Positions 60,686 to 64,000 of a stretch of DNA of 64,000 nt are shown in pieces. The position numbers were made by a program, and so were the translations under genes. The notes under the pieces are model-generated. The model worked only from the letters and a program-made list of their open reading frames with translations. It was not told the DNA's origin and made no database searches. The DNA is from Micropruina sp. Its GTDB lineage: Bacteria > Actinomycetota > Actinomycetes > Propionibacteriales > Propionibacteriaceae. The stretch spans positions 1,178,001 to 1,242,000 of the forward strand of contig JADJTM010000002.1 of assembly GCA_016711205.1 (NCBI GenBank), in the 5' to 3' direction. Each line of letters opens with the position of its first letter. The stretch's first letter is position 1.

Positions 60686-61843
60686 ATGCTCACCACCCTG
60701 GCCGTGCATGGTTACCGCTCGCTGCGCGACGTGGTGCTGCCGCTGGCGCCGCTGACCGTGATCACCGGCGCCAACGGCTCCGGCAAATCCAATCTGTACC
60801 GCGCCTTCCACCTGCTGGCCGACACCGCGAACGACCGGCTGATCGGCTCCCTGGCTTCAGCCGGCGGGCTCACCTCGGTGCTGTGGGCCGGCCCCGAGCA
60901 GATCACCGGGGCGATGCGGCGCGGCGAGGTGCCGATCCAGGGCACCGGCTCCCGCCGAGCGCCGATCAGCCTGCAGCTCGGCTTCGCCGCCGACGAGTTC
61001 GGCTACCTGATCGACATCGGCCTGCCGGTGCCGTCGGCCACGATGTTCGCCCGCGATCCGGTGATCAAGCGCGAGCTGATCTGGGCCGGGCCGGTGCTGC
61101 GTCCGGCCGCCACGCTGCTGGAGCGCACCGCACGCGGGGTCCGGGTGGCCGCATCGTCCGGACGCGCCGAGCTGCCGATCGGCCTGCCGCCCTGGGCGAG
61201 CGTGCTGGACGAGCTGGTCGACCCGATCCACCGGCCCGAACTGACGGCGGTGCGCAACCTGGTGCGCGGCTGGCGGTTCTACGACAGCTTCCGGGTCGAT
61301 CCCGACGCACCGGCGCGGCAGCCTCAGGTCGGCACCCGCACCGAGGTGCTGGCCGGCGACGGCCACGACCTGGCATCCGCGGTGGCGACCATTCTCGAGT
61401 CGGCCTGGGCGGGGCCGTTGCAGCAGGCGGTGGCCGACGCCTTCGACAGTGCGATCACCGTCACCGACCAGGGCGGACGCTTCGAGGTCGCACTCACCCA
61501 GACCGGGCTGCTGCGGGCGCTAAGCGCCCGCGAACTCTCCGACGGCACGCTGCGCTATCTGTTGCTGGCGGCGGCGCTGTTCAGCCCCCGTCCACCTGGT
61601 CTGATGGTGCTCAACGAGCCGGAAACCTCGCTGCACCCAGAGGTGCTGCCGGCGCTGGCCCGGCTGATGGTGGCGGCGGGGCAGCGCTGCCAGCTCGTGG
61701 TGGTGACCCATTCGGCCCCGCTGGTCGACGCCCTGGTCGCGGCCGGCGCTCTGCACCACGAACTGATCAAGCCGTACGGCGAAACCGAGGTTGCCGATCA
61801 GGGACTGCTGACCCGTCCGACGTGGCGGTGGGGCACCCGATGA
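60686..61843 (+). CDS. AAA_21-type ATPase (SMC/RecF-like ATPase)
   Basis: A 385-residue ABC/SMC-like ATPase: LAVHGYRSLRDVVLPLAPLT, Walker A VITGANGSGKSNLYRAFHLL (about residues 25-44), a signature-like LSDGTLRYLLLAAALF (about residues 285-300), Walker B GLMVLNEPETSLHPEVLPAL, and the H-loop VVVTHSAPLVDAL. The middle part (about 55-270) is the AAA_21 insertion. Relatives occur in DNA repair and some defence systems, but no nuclease or methylase partner lies next to this gene. It may act alone in DNA or RNA metabolism. The next gene, a glycosyltransferase, is close but has its own leaderless promoter. Confidence 0.82.
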   Translation: MLTTLAVHGYRSLRDVVLPLAPLTVITGANGSGKSNLYRAFHLLADTANDRLIGSLASAGGLTSVLWAGPEQITGAMRRGEVPIQGTGSRRAPISLQLGFAADEFGYLIDIGLPVPSATMFARDPVIKRELIWAGPVLRPAATLLERTARGVRVAASSGRAELPIGLPPWASVLDELVDPIHRPELTAVRNLVRGWRFYDSFRVDPDAPARQPQVGTRTEVLAGDGHDLASAVATILESAWAGPLQQAVADAFDSAITVTDQGGRFEVALTQTGLLRALSARELSDGTLRYLLLAAALFSPRPPGLMVLNEPETSLHPEVLPALARLMVAAGQRCQLVVVTHSAPLVDALVAAGALHHELIKPYGETEVADQGLLTRPTWRWGTR

Positions 61844-61852
61844 GGGCCGCGA

Positions 61853-61858
61853 TAGCCT
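61853..61858 (+). promoter_or_regulatory. -10 box TAGCCT before the GT2 gene
   Basis: TAGCCT, 6 nt, GTG 61865; no ribosome site. Confidence 0.4.
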
Positions 61859-61864
61859 CGGGCG

Positions 61865-62902
61865 GTGAGCGAGTTCCCCCCCGTTTCGTACGTGATGCCG
61901 GTGCTGAACGAGCAGGGGTACCTGGCGGACGCGGTCGCCGCCGTGCTGTCGCAGAGCTATCCGGCCGAGCAGGAGCTGGTGATCGCCCTCGGAGCGTCCA
62001 CCGACGACACCACCGCGATCGCGCACCACCTGGCTGCGGCAGACCCGCGCATCAGTCTGGTCGACAACCCGGCCAACGACATTCCGGTCGGGCTCAACCT
62101 CGCAATCGCGGCCAGCCGGCACCCGATCGTGGTGCGGGTGGACGCCCACGCCGAACTGCCGGTCGACTACACCCGAATCATGATCGGCCTGCTCAACGAG
62201 ACCGGCGCGGTGAACGTGGGCGGGGTGATGCACGCCCGGGGCCGGACGCCCTTTCAGGCGGCGGTCGCCCGCGCGTACAACTCGCCGTGGGGCCTCGGCG
62301 GTGGCCAGTACCACGGCGCGAAGCACGCCGGGCCGTCCGATTCGGCCTACCTCGGGGTGTTCCGCCGCGAGGTGCTCGACGAGGTCGGCGGCTACGACGA
62401 GTCGCTGCGTCGCGCCGAGGACTGGGAGCTCAACTCGCGCATTCTCGCCGCCGGGCACCTGATCTGGTACACCCCGGACGTCGCCGTCACCTACTGGCCG
62501 CGGGCCACCCCGGCCAGCCTGCGCCGGCAGATGTTCGCCACCGGGGTGTGGCGGGGGCATCTGGTGCGCGAGCAGCGCCGGACACCCCTGAAGTACCTGC
62601 CGCCACCGCTGGTCGTGCTGGCGCTGAGCGCGTCCGCTCTGGTCACGGTGGCACAGCACAACGCACTGCTGCCACGCCGGGCCGGACGGCGGGCGGCCGC
62701 CGTCCACGCGCTGCCGCTGCTCTACGCGGGCGGGCTGGGATTCGTCTCGGCGCGCTCACTCGGTGCCCGGGACGCGCGCGAATGGCTGCTCAACGTGGCG
62801 GTGCTGAGCATCATGCACCTGTCGTGGGGTGCGGGCTTTCTGCGCGGGCTGGTCAGCGGTGCCGCCACCACCGTCGACACCTCACGGCTCACGAACCGGT
62901 GA
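61865..62902 (+). CDS. GT2 glycosyltransferase with C-terminal membrane helices (ExoA-like)
   Basis: A 345-residue glycosyltransferase. GT-A domain: SYVMPVLNEQGYLADAVAAV, LVIALGASTDDTTAI, then the metal-binding DAHAELP and the acceptor-side EDWELNSRILAAGHLIWYTP. After residue about 225 come two to three membrane segments (LVVLALSASALVTVA, VLSIMHLSWGAGFLRGL). Similar enzymes build exopolysaccharide or cell-wall glycans on the inner side of the membrane. Its stop overlaps the convergent glycerophosphotransferase gene by 14 nt. Together with the flanking genes it points to a wall-teichoic or surface-glycan locus that continues past the window. Confidence 0.85.
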   Translation: MSEFPPVSYVMPVLNEQGYLADAVAAVLSQSYPAEQELVIALGASTDDTTAIAHHLAAADPRISLVDNPANDIPVGLNLAIAASRHPIVVRVDAHAELPVDYTRIMIGLLNETGAVNVGGVMHARGRTPFQAAVARAYNSPWGLGGGQYHGAKHAGPSDSAYLGVFRREVLDEVGGYDESLRRAEDWELNSRILAAGHLIWYTPDVAVTYWPRATPASLRRQMFATGVWRGHLVREQRRTPLKYLPPPLVVLALSASALVTVAQHNALLPRRAGRRAAAVHALPLLYAGGLGFVSARSLGARDAREWLLNVAVLSIMHLSWGAGFLRGLVSGAATTVDTSRLTNR

Positions 62903-64000
62903 GCTGCTGCAGGTAGCTCGCCACCCGCTGCGCGTTGCGTCCGTCGGTGTGGCGGTGGGCGAGGGCGGCGATCCGGGCAGTGTGGGCGCGAGCGCGCTCC
63001 AGAGAAGCCGGGTCGGCGTCCAGCCGCTCCAACCGGTCCACCACCCCGTCCCAATCGGTCTGCCAGCGACCGCCGGTGATTTCGGCGTAGTCGAGGTAGA
63101 GCCCGCGGGTCGCCACATAGTGCTCCAGGTCGGGCGCCAGAAACACCAGGGGCCCGCCGGTGACGGCGAAGTCGTACAGCATCGACGAATAGTCGGTGAC
63201 CAGGGCGTCCACACCCCACAGCAGCGGCATGGATTCGGGCAGCAGCGCAGCCGGCGCCAGGTGCACGTACCGCGACGTGTGCCGGTACGAACCGACGCCG
63301 AGCGGATGCGGACGAACGAGCAACACGCTGTCGGTGGCCGCGCACCAACTGTCGATCCGCCGCCATTGGTGGGTCGTGGGCACGCCGGGGTCGGGTTCAC
63401 CGTCGCGCCAGGTCGGTGCGTAGAGCACGACCCGCCGCCCGTTCAGGCCGGGGACGGCGCGCTGCAGCAGCTCGCGTGCGGCCGCGCGACGTCCGGCGGC
63501 ACTGCCTCGGAACAGCACGTCGGTGCGCGGCTCGCCCAGCACCCGCACCTGCTGGGGGGTCAGGTCGAAGGCCGAGCACATCAGGGGCACGAACGTGTCG
63601 GCCGCCACCGGCAGCAGGCTGATCCGGCGAGTGCCGCGCCGGTAGGCCTGGCGCATCACCCGGCGAGCCGCCGGCACCCCGCTCAACGGCCCCAAGGCCA
63701 GGGCGGCGGAGGAGTCGGCGTGCAGCTTCTTCAGCGGCGAGCCGTGCCACAACTGCGCGATGGACGCACCCCCGACCGCGTAGCGGTTCACGTCACCGAA
63801 GCCGTGGGTGATCACCAGTACCCCCGCCGACGCGGTGGTCTCGAAGCCGGCCGGGCTGTCCTTATCCACCCACTCGATGCCCAACGCACCGGCTCGCCGG
63901 GCCTGCTGCTCATCGCCGACCAGCCAGACCAGTCGAGGGGACGGCTGCAGCCGGCGGGCCGCGCGCAGCAGGGCCCGGGCGCCGTCCGTCAGACCGAAAG
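62889..64000 (-). CDS. CDP-glycerol glycerophosphotransferase-family protein, 5' end outside window
   Basis: The frame stays open to base 64000 (FGLTDGARALLRAARRLQ upstream of a TTG at 63884), so the true start lies outside. At least 370 residues are seen. The GT-B-like domain carries IAQLWHGSPLKKLHAD, VLGEPRTDVLFRG, VVLYAPTWRDGEPDPG, RPHPLGVGSYRHTSRYVHLA, and VDALVTDYSSMLYDFAVTG (the DYSS block typical of TagB/TagF). It adds glycerol- or ribitol-phosphate units to a carrier in teichoic-acid synthesis. Substrate (glycerol or ribitol) is not resolved. Its 3' end overlaps the GT2 gene. Confidence 0.88.
   Translation of the reverse strand, partial: FGLTDGARALLRAARRLQPSPRLVWLVGDEQQARRAGALGIEWVDKDSPAGFETTASAGVLVITHGFGDVNRYAVGGASIAQLWHGSPLKKLHADSSAALALGPLSGVPAARRVMRQAYRRGTRRISLLPVAADTFVPLMCSAFDLTPQQVRVLGEPRTDVLFRGSAAGRRAAARELLQRAVPGLNGRRVVLYAPTWRDGEPDPGVPTTHQWRRIDSWCAATDSVLLVRPHPLGVGSYRHTSRYVHLAPAALLPESMPLLWGVDALVTDYSSMLYDFAVTGGPLVFLAPDLEHYVATRGLYLDYAEITGGRWQTDWDGVVDRLERLDADPASLERARAHTARIAALAHRHTDGRNAQRVASYLQQLTGS

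Noticed and set aside
60686..61843. AAA ATPase as part of an anti-phage system
   Set aside because: No nuclease, methylase, reverse transcriptase or toxin is adjacent; the neighbours are glycan-synthesis genes.

Overview
The window is high-GC DNA packed with housekeeping genes of an actinobacterium. The indicators are groES-groEL under two CIRCE operators, the guaB-guaB3 pair with guaA nearby, MptB-type polyprenol-phosphomannose mannosyltransferases, a monomeric NADP-isocitrate dehydrogenase, PspC-type histidine kinase signalling, a DUF222/HNH (13E12-type) gene, and many apparent leaderless starts. The order pcrA/uvrD1 - M23 peptidase - sucC - sucD - (membrane sensor protein) - PerM/DUF6350 - purN - purH matches the block I recall from Mycobacterium tuberculosis (Rv0949-Rv0957). 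A Propionibacteriales-type organism is my best guess from the overall gene content, but the sequence does not prove it.

Layout. 1-5.6 kb: transglutaminase (5' end outside the window), a TreS-like GH13 enzyme, a SHOCT/DUF6325 pair and three small hypotheticals. 5.7-8.8 kb: a DUF222/HNH endonuclease gene between two large clusters of palindromic intergenic repeats in opposite orientation. 8.9-12.4 kb: a very long protein with six propeller-like repeats fused to a type I phosphodiesterase/phosphatase domain. 12.6-14.8 kb: groES-groEL with promoter, two CIRCE operators and a terminator, followed by an unusual 20-bp-phased array. 15-18.8 kb: two tandem MptB-like mannosyltransferases and a TIGR01777 epimerase. 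19-21.7 kb: guaB and guaB3. 21.8-23.3 kb: a DUF4097 protein and a ribbon-helix-helix regulator with an 11-bp-phased operator array. 23.5-28.3 kb: chorismate mutase, a GNAT-NUDIX fusion, cysE and cysK, and guaA. 28.5-32.3 kb: S9 peptidase, ribokinase and a decayed nucleoside hydrolase. 32.4-36.3 kb: a divergent PspC/LiaF-like membrane module facing a PspC-histidine kinase and LuxR response regulator. 36.3-37 kb: a PIN/Phd toxin-antitoxin pair. 37-50.2 kb: pcrA, M23 peptidase, sucCD, membrane sensor protein, perM-like gene, purN-purH, DUF3017 and mdh. 50.6-59.3 kb: a secreted amylase carrying a truncated pullulanase part, a phosphoribosyltransferase, a PPOX flavoprotein, a VOC protein, purU and icd. 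59.5-64 kb: aminoglycoside phosphotransferase-like protein, AAA ATPase, GT2 glycosyltransferase and a CDP-glycerol glycerophosphotransferase-like protein cut by the window end.

Functionally the window concentrates purine synthesis and salvage (guaB, guaB3, guaA, purN, purH, purU, a phosphoribosyltransferase, a dead nucleoside hydrolase), cysteine synthesis, TCA enzymes (sucCD, mdh, icd), chaperones, and cell-envelope glycan and stress functions. I found no tRNA, rRNA, CRISPR array, prophage or insertion sequence.

The most unusual material is non-coding: several distinct palindromic repeat families placed mostly between genes (two of them at convergent junctions), a 237-bp tandem duplication in front of pcrA, the four-element phased array after groEL, the operator array at the RHH gene, and a recurrent -10 hexamer 6-7 nt in front of the start codon at seventeen genes.
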